Shown: positions 18,018 to 26,421 of the stretch, one piece after another
Numbering within the stretch: the stretch's first letter is position 1
Layout: every line of letters begins with the position of its first letter
Origin: Myxococcales bacterium
GTDB lineage: Bacteria > Myxococcota_A > UBA9160 > SMWR01
DNA length: 48,069 nt
Direction of reading: 5' to 3'
Assembly: GCA_013215615.1 (NCBI GenBank)
Contig: JABSQX010000002.1
Span: 1 to 48,069 of the forward strand
Notes under the pieces: model-generated
The model's database searches: none
What the model saw: only the letters and a program-made list of their open reading frames with translations
Told to the model about the DNA's origin: nothing
Program-made: the position numbers and the translations under genes

Positions 18018-19478
18018 GTGACCACCGATGCCGCCCACGATCCGCGCGCCCCCCGCGCCGCGGCCAGCGTCGTCCACTACGCGGACGAAGCGGACCTGAT
18101 CGTGGTGGGCTACGGGGCGGCCGGCGCCAGTTGCGCGATCGAAGCCGCCACCGAGGGCGCCGAGGTGCTGGTGGTGGAGCGCGCTTCGGCGGGGGGCGGC
18201 ACCTCCGCGAACTCCGGCGGCCTCATCTACGTAGGCGGCGGCACGGCGCTGCAGAGCGCGCTGGGCTTCGAGGACACCCCCGAGGAGATGTTCAAGTACC
18301 TGATGGCCGCCTGCGGCCCCGGCCCCGACGAGAAGCTGGTGGCCCCCTTCGCCGAACACAGCGTCGCCCACTTCGACTGGCTGGTGGAACAGGGGCTGGT
18401 CTTCAAGGAGGCCTTCTTCCCCGGCGCCCACGAACCCGAGACCGACGAAAGTCTCACCTACTCGGGGAGCGAGGACTGCCACCCCTTCTGCGAGATCGCA
18501 AAACCCGCACCACGCGGGCACTTCGCCAGCGTGATGGGCTCCAAGGGCGCGATCCTGATGAAGACCTTGATGGCTTCCGCCCAGCGACGGAGGGTACGCG
18601 TGCGGGGCGACACGCTGGCCGAGCGCCTGATCGTGGAGTCCGACGGCCGCGTGGTGGGCGTGGTGGTCCGCAGCGCAGGCGAGGAGCGCTGCCTGCGCGC
18701 CCGCCGGGGCGTGGCACTCACCTCGGGAGGCTTCATCTGGAACGAGGAGATGCTCGAGCAACACGCACCCTGGCTGCGCCGCTGCAAGATGAAGGTGGGC
18801 ACCGAGAACGACGACGGCAGCGGCATCCAGATGGGGATCGCGGCGGGGGCCGCCACCATTCGAATGGACGCCGCCGACATCACGTTGCCGGTCTTCCCGC
18901 CCGTTTCCTTCCGGGAGGGGATGCTCGTCAACTGCCAGGGCCAGCGCTTCCTCAACGAGGATGCCTACATGGGCCGCTGGGGGGAGATCTCGCTCCTCCA
19001 CCAGGACGGCCGCGTCTGGCTGGTGGTGGACGAGCCGAGCTTCGGGCAACCCAAGCACATCCCGGACATCGAGGTGGTGGCGGGCGACAGCATCGCAGAG
19101 TTGGAGGGCGAGATGGGGTTGCCGACGGGCTCCCTGCAGCAGAGTGCGGCCTTCTACAACGAGCACGCGGCGCGCGGCGAGGATCCGCTCTTCCACAAGC
19201 GCGCTGAGTACCTGCGCCCCCTCTCGCAGCCGCCCTTCGGGGCTATCGACCTGCTGCCCGAGAACTCGGTGTACTGCGCGTTCACGCTGGGCGGCTTCCA
19301 CATCGATGCGGACGGCCGCGTGCAGACCCCCGGTGGCGAAGCCATCCCGGGGCTGTACGCGGCGGGACGCACGACCTCGGGGATCAGCAAGCAGGGCTAC
19401 AGCAGCGGCATCTCCCTGGGAGACGGCAGCTTCTTCGGCCGCCGGGCCGGCCGGGCCGCCGCCACTGCCCCGACATGA
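18018..19478 (+). CDS. FAD-dependent dehydrogenase, 3-ketosteroid dehydrogenase/fumarate reductase type (paralog 2)
   Basis: A 486-residue flavoprotein paralogous to the one at 15122. The FAD fold is LIVVGYGAAGASCAIEA (27-43) with VVER, and it shares GGGTSANSGGLIY, a TPEE-x3-YLMAA segment and a G(R/K)-GY-SGISL-DG C-terminus. In the latter the Tyr-to-Gly spacing is one residue shorter (YSSG against YAGSG), a difference at the presumed catalytic Tyr. The start is GTG at 18018 with GAGGAG before it. The EthD gene follows after 61 bases. Two copies suggest successive or stereo-different dehydrogenations, or two related substrates; this is inference. Confidence 0.88.
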   Translation: MTTDAAHDPRAPRAAASVVHYADEADLIVVGYGAAGASCAIEAATEGAEVLVVERASAGGGTSANSGGLIYVGGGTALQSALGFEDTPEEMFKYLMAACGPGPDEKLVAPFAEHSVAHFDWLVEQGLVFKEAFFPGAHEPETDESLTYSGSEDCHPFCEIAKPAPRGHFASVMGSKGAILMKTLMASAQRRRVRVRGDTLAERLIVESDGRVVGVVVRSAGEERCLRARRGVALTSGGFIWNEEMLEQHAPWLRRCKMKVGTENDDGSGIQMGIAAGAATIRMDAADITLPVFPPVSFREGMLVNCQGQRFLNEDAYMGRWGEISLLHQDGRVWLVVDEPSFGQPKHIPDIEVVAGDSIAELEGEMGLPTGSLQQSAAFYNEHAARGEDPLFHKRAEYLRPLSQPPFGAIDLLPENSVYCAFTLGGFHIDADGRVQTPGGEAIPGLYAAGRTTSGISKQGYSSGISLGDGSFFGRRAGRAAATAPT

Positions 19479-19539
19479 GCCACCAAGTTGCGCGATCATC
19501 CGCGCAAGGCCCGGGAGCCCCACCACGGAGGAAGATCCC

Positions 19540-20241
19540 ATGGAGAAGATCGTCACGTTGTTGTGGAGGCCCGACGGCCAGCCCGCCCAGGACTACGCGA
19601 AGGGGCTTCAGGAGAAGACCATGCCCCACCTCCAAGAGCTTGGCGCCAGCAAGCTCAAGCTCTGCGTCGAGGACGATGCGGTGGCCGCGGGAGCGGGCCT
19701 CCGGATGAACCCGCAGGGTCCGCCCAAGGCGGCCTTCGTCTCCTACTGGATCGAACTCGCCCAGGACCGCGGCCCCCTTGAGGCGGCGCTCTCCGAGGCC
19801 AGCGCCGGGCTCACGAGTTTTCTCGTGGTGGAGTCCCAACCCATCGTGAACACGAAGCATCTGGTCGCCCCGGGCGAGCGCACACCGGGGTTCTCCCAGG
19901 TCACCTGCGTGCTCGCCAAGCAGTCCATCCCCTACGAAGAGTTCATTCGGATCTGGCACGAGGAGCAGCGGCCCTGCGCGATCGAGACCCAGTCCACCTT
20001 CCAGTACGTGCGCAACGAGATCGTCCGCACGCTGAGCGGCGACCCGCCGCCCTGGTCGGCGGTGGTCGAAGAGGGCTTCCCGATCGGCGCACTCAGCGAC
20101 CCCCGCGTGTTCTACGACGCGGTGGGCGAGGAGGACAAGTTCCAGGCGAACCTGGCGCGCATGATGGAGACCGTGGAGCGCTTCCTCGAGATGCCCGCCA
20201 CGGACGTGACCGCCATGAGCGAATTCGTGTACGAGCGCTAA
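19540..20241 (+). CDS. EthD-domain protein (probable tandem ferredoxin-like barrel)
   Basis: A 233-residue protein annotated best as EthD-domain: dimeric alpha/beta-barrel proteins found in oxidative catabolic operons. The length is about twice one EthD domain and two half-domains can be seen: KIVTLLWRPDGQPAQDY opens the first and TCVLAKQSIPYEEFIRIWHEEQRP (about 128-151) opens the second. GGAGGA lies before the ATG at 19540. It follows FAD paralog 2 closely and is probably co-transcribed. EthD proteins support P450 and other oxygenase pathways but their exact role is often unknown. Confidence 0.78.
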   Translation: MEKIVTLLWRPDGQPAQDYAKGLQEKTMPHLQELGASKLKLCVEDDAVAAGAGLRMNPQGPPKAAFVSYWIELAQDRGPLEAALSEASAGLTSFLVVESQPIVNTKHLVAPGERTPGFSQVTCVLAKQSIPYEEFIRIWHEEQRPCAIETQSTFQYVRNEIVRTLSGDPPPWSAVVEEGFPIGALSDPRVFYDAVGEEDKFQANLARMMETVERFLEMPATDVTAMSEFVYER

Positions 20242-20280
20242 ACCCGCCCCGCGCTCGATACAGCGCCCGGCCGCGGCCCC

Positions 20281-20880
20281 TCAGGCAGAGAGGTCCGTGC
20301 CGTGGGTGGCGAGGTAGTGGCTGCTGAACGGCGGCTCGTCGGCCAGCGGCCGGTTGATCTCGTAGATGCGCTCGTACTTCGTGTCCTTGATGGTCCAGCG
20401 GCCGTCCACCTTCACGTAGCGGTCCCAATACAGCGCGGTGCCCGTGGTGAAGAACTTGGTGTCGAAGAGCCACATGTTGTCCGTCAGGTACCAGACCCCG
20501 GTGGCCTCGCTCGCGCTCCGGATCTGGATCTCCGGGTGGTGGCCGTTGTGGTGACCCACGGACTCCCGGTGGAAGGATTTCGTCACCGACTCCACGTACT
20601 CGGCCTTGCCCTGCAGCTTCCACTCGTAGCCTCCACCGATGAAGTGCACCGAGACGTCGTCGTGGAAGAGCGTCGCCAGCTCCTCGAAGTTCGCGGTGTC
20701 GATGCAGCGGAAGTAGGCGTGCTTGAGCTGCTTGATGGCCTCGATGTCCATCATGCGCTGCAGGTCGGCGCGAAGCTCGTCGATGCCGCCCTGCGACACC
20801 TCGAGGGGTAGGCCACCGTCGATCCCCATGTAGGCACGGGTCAGTGCGTTGCGGGGCTGGGGGGCGTCTTGCTCGCTCAT
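20281..20880 (-). CDS. SnoaL/NTF2-like protein
   Basis: A 199-residue protein with a SnoaL-like (NTF2-fold) domain from about residue 40: DIEAIKQLKHAYFRCIDTANFEELATLFHDDVSVHF is the usual opening with Tyr and Asp near the cavity, and RWTIKDTKYERIYE closes the sheet. It has an extra N-terminal 38 residues. Such proteins act as dehydratases, isomerases or ring-hydroxylating dioxygenase beta-like subunits. AGAGGAG precedes the ATG. It converges on the EthD gene with 39 bases between stops. Enzymatic role unassigned. Confidence 0.85.
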   Translation of the reverse strand: MSEQDAPQPRNALTRAYMGIDGGLPLEVSQGGIDELRADLQRMMDIEAIKQLKHAYFRCIDTANFEELATLFHDDVSVHFIGGGYEWKLQGKAEYVESVTKSFHRESVGHHNGHHPEIQIRSASEATGVWYLTDNMWLFDTKFFTTGTALYWDRYVKVDGRWTIKDTKYERIYEINRPLADEPPFSSHYLATHGTDLSA

Positions 20881-21032
20881 GTCGTCTCCTCTGGCTCAGG
20901 GGGGTGAAGGCCCGGCGTGCAGCGGCGCATACCGCGAAGCGTCCGGACGAGGCGCCATGCTACCAGAGCCCAGTGACCCCCGATGGGGCCGCGGAGGCGC
21001 TCCGCCCGCGTTGACCGACTCCCCGCTTCCCG

Positions 21033-21920
21033 CTAGCGGTCGCCACACAGGCGCGGCGCGAGCGCTTCCAGCAGCTCGACGCTCGGCCGCGTGAGGTGCT
21101 CGGGATCCAGCGGCTGGATGCAGACGTGGGAGGCCCCGGCATCGAGATGGTCCTGAACGCGCTGCACGAGCGCATCCAGGTCCCCCCAGGCCACGACCGC
21201 GTCGACCACCCGATCGTTGCCCCCGTCATCGAGCTCGGCCTCCTCGAAGCCACAGCGCATCAGGTTGCGGCGGTAGTTGGGCATCGTGAGTGGGCCGGCC
21301 ATGGCCTTGCGCGCGCGCTCCCGCGCACGCACCGGGTCCGTTTCGAGCAGCAGCTTCTGCTCGGGGCACAGCCACGCCCCCTCTCCCATGATCTTGCGCG
21401 AGCGTTCCGTGTTCTCGGGGGGCGCAAAGTAGGGGTGGGCGCCCCGTGTACGCTCGGCGGCCAGCGCGAGCATGCGCGGGCCAAGCGCGGCGAGCACGAT
21501 CGGGGGTTCGCCGGAGAGTTCGGGCCCCCACCACATGGCTGCCTGCATGGCATCGAGGTAGGCGCGCATGCTCGGGAGCGGCGCCGGGTAGGGCTTCTTG
21601 AACATGCTCTCGATCACGGTCCCGTGGGAGACACCGAGACCCAGCAGGAAGCGCCCGCCCGATTGATCGTGGAGCGCCCTCTGCGCGCAGGCCGTCGCCT
21701 GCGCCTCGCGCAGGTGGATGTTCACCACGCCCGTGGCGATCACCAGGCTCGAGGTCTGGGAAAACAGCCAGGCGGCGTGCGCAAAGGGGTCGCGACCAAA
21801 GGCATCGGGAATCCAGAGCGCCCCGTAGCCGAGCGCCTCGACGCGGCGCGCGAATTCCGCGCTCTCGCCGATCTCGAGTCCGTCCGTCCGGGTCCAGACC
21901 CCAACTCGCCCGATCTCCAT
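21033..21920 (-). CDS. LLM-class (luciferase-like) F420-type oxidoreductase
   Basis: A 295-residue luciferase-like oxidoreductase. The opening is GRVGVWTRTDGLEIGESAEFARRVEALGYGALWIPDAFGRDPF, followed by SLVIATGVVNIHLREAQA, RFLLGLGVSHGTVIESMF and VLAALGPRMLALAAERTRGAHPYF, the family cofactor-pocket order. It belongs to the same broad family as the gene at 604 but differs in detail. A GGAGG lies before the ATG at 21920. It is separated by 27 bases from the SDR gene upstream on the same strand, so the two are probably co-transcribed. F420 dependence is family inference. Confidence 0.9.
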   Translation of the reverse strand: MEIGRVGVWTRTDGLEIGESAEFARRVEALGYGALWIPDAFGRDPFAHAAWLFSQTSSLVIATGVVNIHLREAQATACAQRALHDQSGGRFLLGLGVSHGTVIESMFKKPYPAPLPSMRAYLDAMQAAMWWGPELSGEPPIVLAALGPRMLALAAERTRGAHPYFAPPENTERSRKIMGEGAWLCPEQKLLLETDPVRARERARKAMAGPLTMPNYRRNLMRCGFEEAELDDGGNDRVVDAVVAWGDLDALVQRVQDHLDAGASHVCIQPLDPEHLTRPSVELLEALAPRLCGDR

Positions 21921-21947
21921 CGAAATCCTCCTTCGGGCTTCCCCGAC

Positions 21948-22694
21948 CTAGATCATCAGGTTGCCGCCGTTGACTCCCAGGATCTGGCCCGTGATCCAAC
22001 TCGCCTCGTCGGAGGCCAGAAAGAGAACCGACGGTGCGATGTCCGCCGACTGTCCCGTGCGTCCGACCGGCACCTGGCGGGCCATCGCGGCGGTCACCGT
22101 CGGGTCGCCGTGATTGTCGATGAGCCCGAGCGCCACCGTGTTCGCGGTGACCCCGGTGCCCGCAACCTCCATCGCGAAGTGACGCATGAAGCTGAGGGCC
22201 GCACCCTTGCCGGCCCCGTAGAGGGAGATGCCGAGGGCGAGCCGGGTCTGGCCTGCACCCGACGAGACCGTGATGATGCGCCCCCAGCCCCGTTCGCACA
22301 TGCCGTCGACCACCGCCTTCGTGCAGTGCAGCACTCCGTAGAGATTCAGATCCACGTACTTCGCCCACTCGGCCGGATCCATCTCCCGGAACTGGGTGAC
22401 CCCCATGCCCGGGGGAACTCCCGCGTTGTTGACCAGGATGTCGACGGGACCGAGCGACGCGGCCAATTCGGACATCCCCTCGGCTACGGCCGCCGAATCC
22501 GTGACGTCGAAGGGGGCTGCATGGGCGTTGCCCCCATCCTTGCGGATCGACTCTGCCACCGCTTCCGCGCGCTCGGGGAAGAGATCGTTCACGGCCACCG
22601 CCACGCCCCGCTGGGCGAACAGCCGTGCAATACCTTCCCCCACGTTCTGACCGGCCCCGGTCACCACCGCCACGCGTCCCTCGAGATCGAACAT
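21948..22694 (-). CDS. SDR family oxidoreductase
   Basis: A 248-residue short-chain dehydrogenase/reductase. The cofactor motif is TGAGQNVGEG (12-21), a slightly unusual TGx3GxG; NNAG is at 89-92, the catalytic Ser at 144/145 (TVSS) and Tyr159-x3-Lys163 in YGAGK. The C-terminus ITGQILGVNGGNLM is the family ending for NAD(P)-dependent 3-oxoacyl or hydroxysteroid reductases. The ATG at 22694 follows GGAGG at five bases; an ATG four codons upstream is possible. It is divergent from the other SDR gene and in line with the F420-type gene downstream. Confidence 0.92.
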   Translation of the reverse strand: MFDLEGRVAVVTGAGQNVGEGIARLFAQRGVAVAVNDLFPERAEAVAESIRKDGGNAHAAPFDVTDSAAVAEGMSELAASLGPVDILVNNAGVPPGMGVTQFREMDPAEWAKYVDLNLYGVLHCTKAVVDGMCERGWGRIITVSSGAGQTRLALGISLYGAGKGAALSFMRHFAMEVAGTGVTANTVALGLIDNHGDPTVTAAMARQVPVGRTGQSADIAPSVLFLASDEASWITGQILGVNGGNLMI

Positions 22695-22797
22695 CGAAGC
22701 CTCCACTCTCTCCGCTCATGAACTCGAATCCGATGCTATACCACCTCGATTCCGCGGCAACGCGTTCTGCTCGTCCATCCGAACGACAGGAGAAACC

Positions 22798-23661
22798 ATG
22801 CGAGACCTCGAGGGAAAGACCGCCGTCATCACCGGCAGTGCCAGCGGCATGGGGCTCGCGTTTGCCGAGTGCTTCGGCAATGCGGGCATGAACGTCGTGA
22901 TGGCAGATGTGGAGGAGAAGGCACTGCGCGTGGCGGCGTCCCGGGTGGAGGCGGCGGGCGCAAGCGTGCTCCCGGTCGTGACCGATGTGAGCGACGAGGC
23001 TTCGATGGATCACCTGGGGGAGGCCGTCCAGGAGGCCTTCGGCACCCCGCACCTGATCTGTCTCAATGCCGGCGTCGCGGCGCCCACGGGCCCCATGGAG
23101 TCGCTCACCACCAACGATTGGAAGTGGACCCTGGGCGTCAACCTCTGGGGGGTCATCCACGGCATCCGCGTGTTCCTGCCGGCGCTCAGGGAACGAGACG
23201 AAGGGCACTTCGTGGTCACCGCCTCCGTCGCGGGCCTCACCTCCTATCCCTGGCTCGGCCCCTACAACGCCTCCAAGCACGGCGCGACCACGATCGCCGA
23301 GACCCTCCACGCGGAACTCGCGGAGCTGGGATCGAGGGTGCGGGTCAGCTGCCTGTGCCCGGGCGCTGTCGCCACCAACATCGGCGAAGCCGAACGCAAC
23401 CGCCCCAAGGAATTGGAAAACGAGACGGTCGTGGAGATGGACGCGGGAGATCTCTCCGAATTCGCGAACACCTTCAGCGGCTTCGCGAAGCCGCCCTCCG
23501 CGGTCGCCGAAATGGTCCTGGCGGCGGTCGTCGAGGATCGCTTCTGGATCGAGACCGACGAGGTCTACCGCGACGCCATCCGCTCACGTCATCGGGCCAT
23601 CGAGGGCCAGGACGAGCCCCCTGCCCGGGGCATCATCCTCAACCCCTACCTCGAGCGCTGA
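22798..23661 (+). CDS. SDR family oxidoreductase
   Basis: A 287-residue classical short-chain dehydrogenase. TGSASGMG (12-19) binds the cofactor; the Asn-Ala-Gly motif reads LNAG (89-92), Ser143 lies in TASVAG and the catalytic pair is Tyr156-x3-Lys160 in YNASKHG. The C-terminal extension (about 200-287, ANTFSGFAKPPSAVAEMVLAAV onward) is longer than in minimal SDRs. GGAG lies before the ATG. It is divergent from the SDR at 21948 with about 100 bases between starts. Substrate unknown. Confidence 0.92.
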   Translation: MRDLEGKTAVITGSASGMGLAFAECFGNAGMNVVMADVEEKALRVAASRVEAAGASVLPVVTDVSDEASMDHLGEAVQEAFGTPHLICLNAGVAAPTGPMESLTTNDWKWTLGVNLWGVIHGIRVFLPALRERDEGHFVVTASVAGLTSYPWLGPYNASKHGATTIAETLHAELAELGSRVRVSCLCPGAVATNIGEAERNRPKELENETVVEMDAGDLSEFANTFSGFAKPPSAVAEMVLAAVVEDRFWIETDEVYRDAIRSRHRAIEGQDEPPARGIILNPYLER

Positions 23662-23714
23662 CCTCCGAACGGATCGGCAGATCTAGCTTCCGCGCGTTTC
23701 GCCCACTTTGGGGC

Positions 23715-24158
23715 TCAGGAGTCTCCGGGCAGGCTGGTGGCGGCACCACTGAGATCGATCGGCCCCGCGTAGACGGCCTCGAAGTGCCGACTCTGGAAGC
23801 GCCAGCAGCCATCCGAACACACGTAGCGATCCGCGTAGAAGCCCAGGCTGAAGAACGAGGAGCCGTCTTTGCCCCGGCCGTATTCACTGATCTGCCAGCG
23901 CCCGCTGGCCGTAGCGCCCTCCACCTCGATGATGCCGCCGTGGGACAACTGCACGACGAATTCGAAACCGCGGACCAGGCGCTGCCACTGGGCGGTCGTG
24001 GCTTCGGGACCGACGGCTCGCTGTCCGAGCAGCAGCCACTCCCCGTCCTCCGCCCAGGTTGCCGCAAAGGCCTTCGCATCCCCACGGCTGACGGCTTCCG
24101 AATAGCGGGCCACCAGTTCCCGAATCGCCAACTCCGCGGCCACGTCCCGTTCCGTCAT
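23715..24158 (-). CDS. SnoaL/NTF2-like protein
   Basis: A 147-residue protein with one SnoaL-like domain: AAELAIRELVARYSEAVSRGDAKAFAATWAEDGEW is the normal opening, and RYVCSDGCWRFQSRHFEAVY the closing strands. GGAGGG lies upstream of the ATG at 24156-24158; the upstream frame is open but has no family similarity. It converges on the SDR gene with 53 bases between them and is divergent from the ABM gene. Isomerase or dehydratase function in the same pathway is possible. Confidence 0.85.
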   Translation of the reverse strand: MTERDVAAELAIRELVARYSEAVSRGDAKAFAATWAEDGEWLLLGQRAVGPEATTAQWQRLVRGFEFVVQLSHGGIIEVEGATASGRWQISEYGRGKDGSSFFSLGFYADRYVCSDGCWRFQSRHFEAVYAGPIDLSGAATSLPGDS

Positions 24159-24209
24159 CCTGTATCCCTCCCTGCCCGGCCAACGCCCGCGCCGGAGCCC
24201 TTGATCCGG

Positions 24210-24215
24210 TAGATT
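24210..24215 (+). promoter_or_regulatory. -10-like hexamer before the ABM gene
   Basis: TAGATT lies 37 bases before the ABM start, with a GGAG ribosome site between. It is the only AT-rich hexamer of this type in the divergent gap. Confidence 0.3.
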
Positions 24216-24252
24216 GTGGCCAACCGTTTCGATCACGCCACAGGAGACCCCC

Positions 24253-24537
24253 ATGTCCATCCGACTGACCGTCCAACTCCAGATCCAAGCCGGCAAGAAC
24301 GCCGATTTCGAGGGCGCGGCAAGCGCCGCAATCGGACGCGTCAAGGCCGACGACGCGGGGTGCGAGATGTACGACCTGTTCCGCAGCGTCGACGACGACA
24401 CCCGTTACGTGATGGTAGAATCCTGGGCGAGCCAGGAGAACCTCGACGCCCACGGCAAGTCTCCTGCCATGGCCGAGATGGCGAAAATCGGCCCCTTCCT
24501 GGCCGGCGCACCCGTGATGCACACCTACACGGACTGA
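24253..24537 (+). CDS. Antibiotic-biosynthesis-monooxygenase (ABM) domain protein
   Basis: A 94-residue single ABM domain (dimeric ferredoxin-like barrel): IRLTVQLQIQAGKNADFE opens it, CEMYDLFRSVDDDTRYVMVESWAS is the central hairpin with the conserved ExW, and HGKSPAMAEM follows. Such small proteins act as cofactor-free monooxygenases or quinol-handling enzymes. CAGGAG lies before the ATG. The gene is divergent from a SnoaL-like gene and overlaps the end of the PEP-CTERM gene by 13 bases. Confidence 0.88.
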   Translation: MSIRLTVQLQIQAGKNADFEGAASAAIGRVKADDAGCEMYDLFRSVDDDTRYVMVESWASQENLDAHGKSPAMAEMAKIGPFLAGAPVMHTYTD

Positions 24538-25247
24538 GGCGCCGCGGCGCGCCGCGCCCTCGTTCGTTCTAGGGGTGCGCGCTTCCCCGAGCTCATCGAA
24601 GTGCGTGGGACCGTGCGAATGGAACGCCCGCGCGCGCCCAGCAGGGCCAGCCCCGAGGCCAGCAACGCGGCGCTGCCGGGCTCCGGGACGCCCCAGATGG
24701 GGGCGCTGCCCGGGGAGGGAAAGGCCGGCGCGAAGTCCACGGAGTTTTCGCCGCTGTCGAGATCCGCATACAGGCGCGCCAGGGAAGTGCCGCTCGGCGC
24801 GTCCGGTGCGGGCGAACCCTCACCGGCGAAGAACTCGATGACCCCGAAGCTCCCGTAGCCCACGGCGTCGAGCACCCCCGAGGCGCTGCCCAGGACCACG
24901 GAGTCGGGACCATTTTGAAAGTCGAAGTTGGCGATCTGGTCCGCGCCAGGCACGAAGCTGGTGCCCCCACCGGTGCGGTCGGCGAGCAGGTAGAGACCGC
25001 TCGGGCCGATCTCACCGGACAGATCCACGTGCACGGTCACCGCTCCGTTGGCACCGTTCACGCCCTCGAGCCACATCCCGTCGAGGCGCGTACCCGGGGC
25101 TCCGAGGAGTTCTACGAAGACTCTACCGTCGTCGGAACCCTCGGCGTCGTAGAAGACCTCCGAGATGATGGGGAGCCCGGCTGACAGCGCCGGAACGAAA
25201 AGGACGAGTAACACGGCGAGCCCGCCGCGCGAACACCTGAGATGCAT
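24525..25247 (-). CDS. PEP-CTERM protein with lamin-tail-like domain
   Basis: A 240-residue secreted protein. A signal peptide covers about 1-23; PIISEVFYDAEGSDDGRVFVELLG to YGSFGVIEFF (about 26-140) reads like a lamin tail domain, an Ig-like fold found in exported proteins. The PEP-CTERM signal is VPEPGSAALLASGLALLGARGR (187-208): Pro-Glu-Pro, hydrophobic helix, Arg cluster, the target of an exosortase. Unusually, 32 further basic residues follow the Arg cluster, so the signal is not at the very end. GGAG lies before the ATG at 25247. Alternative: the stop was lost and the tail is extension into the neighbour's 3' end. Confidence 0.8.
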   Translation of the reverse strand: MHLRCSRGGLAVLLVLFVPALSAGLPIISEVFYDAEGSDDGRVFVELLGAPGTRLDGMWLEGVNGANGAVTVHVDLSGEIGPSGLYLLADRTGGGTSFVPGADQIANFDFQNGPDSVVLGSASGVLDAVGYGSFGVIEFFAGEGSPAPDAPSGTSLARLYADLDSGENSVDFAPAFPSPGSAPIWGVPEPGSAALLASGLALLGARGRSIRTVPRTSMSSGKRAPLERTRARRAAAPQSV

Positions 25248-25388
25248 GTCGTTCTCCAGAACACGGGGCGAAGCTGCAGGGCGGACGAGCAAGCTTCGTG
25301 CCAGGCGCAGGTGGGCGCCGGACGGCCGGTGCGCGCGCCGTGGACGACGAGTGTGAAGTGGGCTTCACGAAGTCGCGAAGCCCCGAGG

Positions 25389-26282
25389 TCACGTGCGCGC
25401 GGCGCTCCGGGCCTCGATCGCCCGGTAGCGGAAGGGCGCGAGCACCTGCGATGCGTAACTCGTCGGGAAGGCCTCGAGCCCGTCGATGCCCACCTCGGCG
25501 GGGGGCTCCCGGTCGCGCGGCAGGAAGCGGGTGCCGAAGACCGCGTCCCAGAAGATGAAGCTGTTCCCGTAGTTGGTGTCCGCCTCGGTGCGCGCACAGG
25601 AGTGGTGCCAGCGGTGCAGGTCCCCGATGCTGAAGATCCAGGCGAAGGGGCCCAGGTGGAAGTCGATGTTCGCGTGCTGGAAGAGCCCCGCCACACGCCC
25701 GAGCACCATCGTGTAGGCGAAGACCTCGACCCCCACGCCGAGCACCGCCAGCGGCACCGCGCCAAACAGCCCCCGCACCAGCAGTTCGCCGGGATGCGTG
25801 CGGGTGGCGTTCAGCCAGTAGACCCGTTGCGCGCTGTGGTGGACGGCGTGGAAGCGCCAGAGCGCGGGGATCCGGTGCAAGAGGCGGTGACCCCAGTAGT
25901 CGAAGAACTCCGCAACCGCGCAGGCGAGCGCCACCTGGGCGAAAAGCGGCCAGGCTTCGGGCCACAGCCCCTCTCCGAAGCGGGCGGACACGAAGCCCTC
26001 GACCCCGACCGCCACCGCCGCGAAGGCCGGCGACAGCAGCGCACCCAGCCCCCAGGTGGTCGGGAGATAGAGGGCGTCGGTGAGCAGGTCGCGTTTTCCC
26101 TCGTTCCAGACGCGCCGGTAGGGGAGCGCGCGTTCGAGGCCGGCCACGATGGGCATCATGGCCAGGTAGATGAGGAAGACCGCGGCGGCGGGCGGCGCAC
26201 CCCGCGCGATGGCCACCGCCGTCACCGCCAGCGCGGCGACCAACATCAGGGGGAACACGCTCCAGCGAGCGACCTCGCGCAC
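25389..26282 (-). CDS. Sterol desaturase/fatty-acid hydroxylase superfamily protein
   Basis: A 297-residue integral-membrane di-iron oxygenase. Helices cover about 8-28, 32-48, 75-95 and the central part, and the three His clusters that bind the two irons are visible: HRLLH, HAVHH and HRWHH, plus HANIDFH between them. Members hydroxylate or desaturate sterols, fatty acids or carotenoids at the membrane. The start is a GTG at 26280-26282 with a -10-like hexamer just upstream. The N-terminal membrane helix precedes the catalytic domain as usual. Substrate is unknown. Confidence 0.9.
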   Translation of the reverse strand: MREVARWSVFPLMLVAALAVTAVAIARGAPPAAAVFLIYLAMMPIVAGLERALPYRRVWNEGKRDLLTDALYLPTTWGLGALLSPAFAAVAVGVEGFVSARFGEGLWPEAWPLFAQVALACAVAEFFDYWGHRLLHRIPALWRFHAVHHSAQRVYWLNATRTHPGELLVRGLFGAVPLAVLGVGVEVFAYTMVLGRVAGLFQHANIDFHLGPFAWIFSIGDLHRWHHSCARTEADTNYGNSFIFWDAVFGTRFLPRDREPPAEVGIDGLEAFPTSYASQVLAPFRYRAIEARSAART

Positions 26283-26288
26283 GCCGCG

Positions 26289-26294
26289 AGCCTA
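26289..26294 (-). promoter_or_regulatory. -10-like hexamer for a possibly leaderless desaturase gene
   Basis: On the minus strand TAGGCT is followed by six bases (CGCGGC) and the GTG start at 26282. No Shine-Dalgarno sequence precedes that start; a GTGAAG 17 bases further upstream is only a weak -35 candidate. Confidence 0.35.
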
Positions 26295-26421
26295 TCACCG
26301 CGAGGCCTTCGCTTCACGGACGGGTCGCAACGCAACCCGCCGGGGTGCGCGAGCGCTTCGAGCCGAGGCCGTGGGCGTCGTCTGCTTCCAGACGACGGCG
26401 CGGAGGCAACGACGCCTCCGA

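Noticed and set aside
16488-19478. Open frame of 996 codons on the plus strand
   Set aside because: The first half runs antisense through the MFS transporter gene; only the part from 18018 is the real FAD gene.
20242-20280. Small hairpin GCGCT/AGCGC between convergent genes
   Set aside because: Stem of five bases only and no U-run; not strong enough to call a terminator.
21226-23310. Open frame of 694 codons on the minus strand
   Set aside because: Arg/Gly-rich shadow of two SDR genes and the F420-type gene, without a family pattern.
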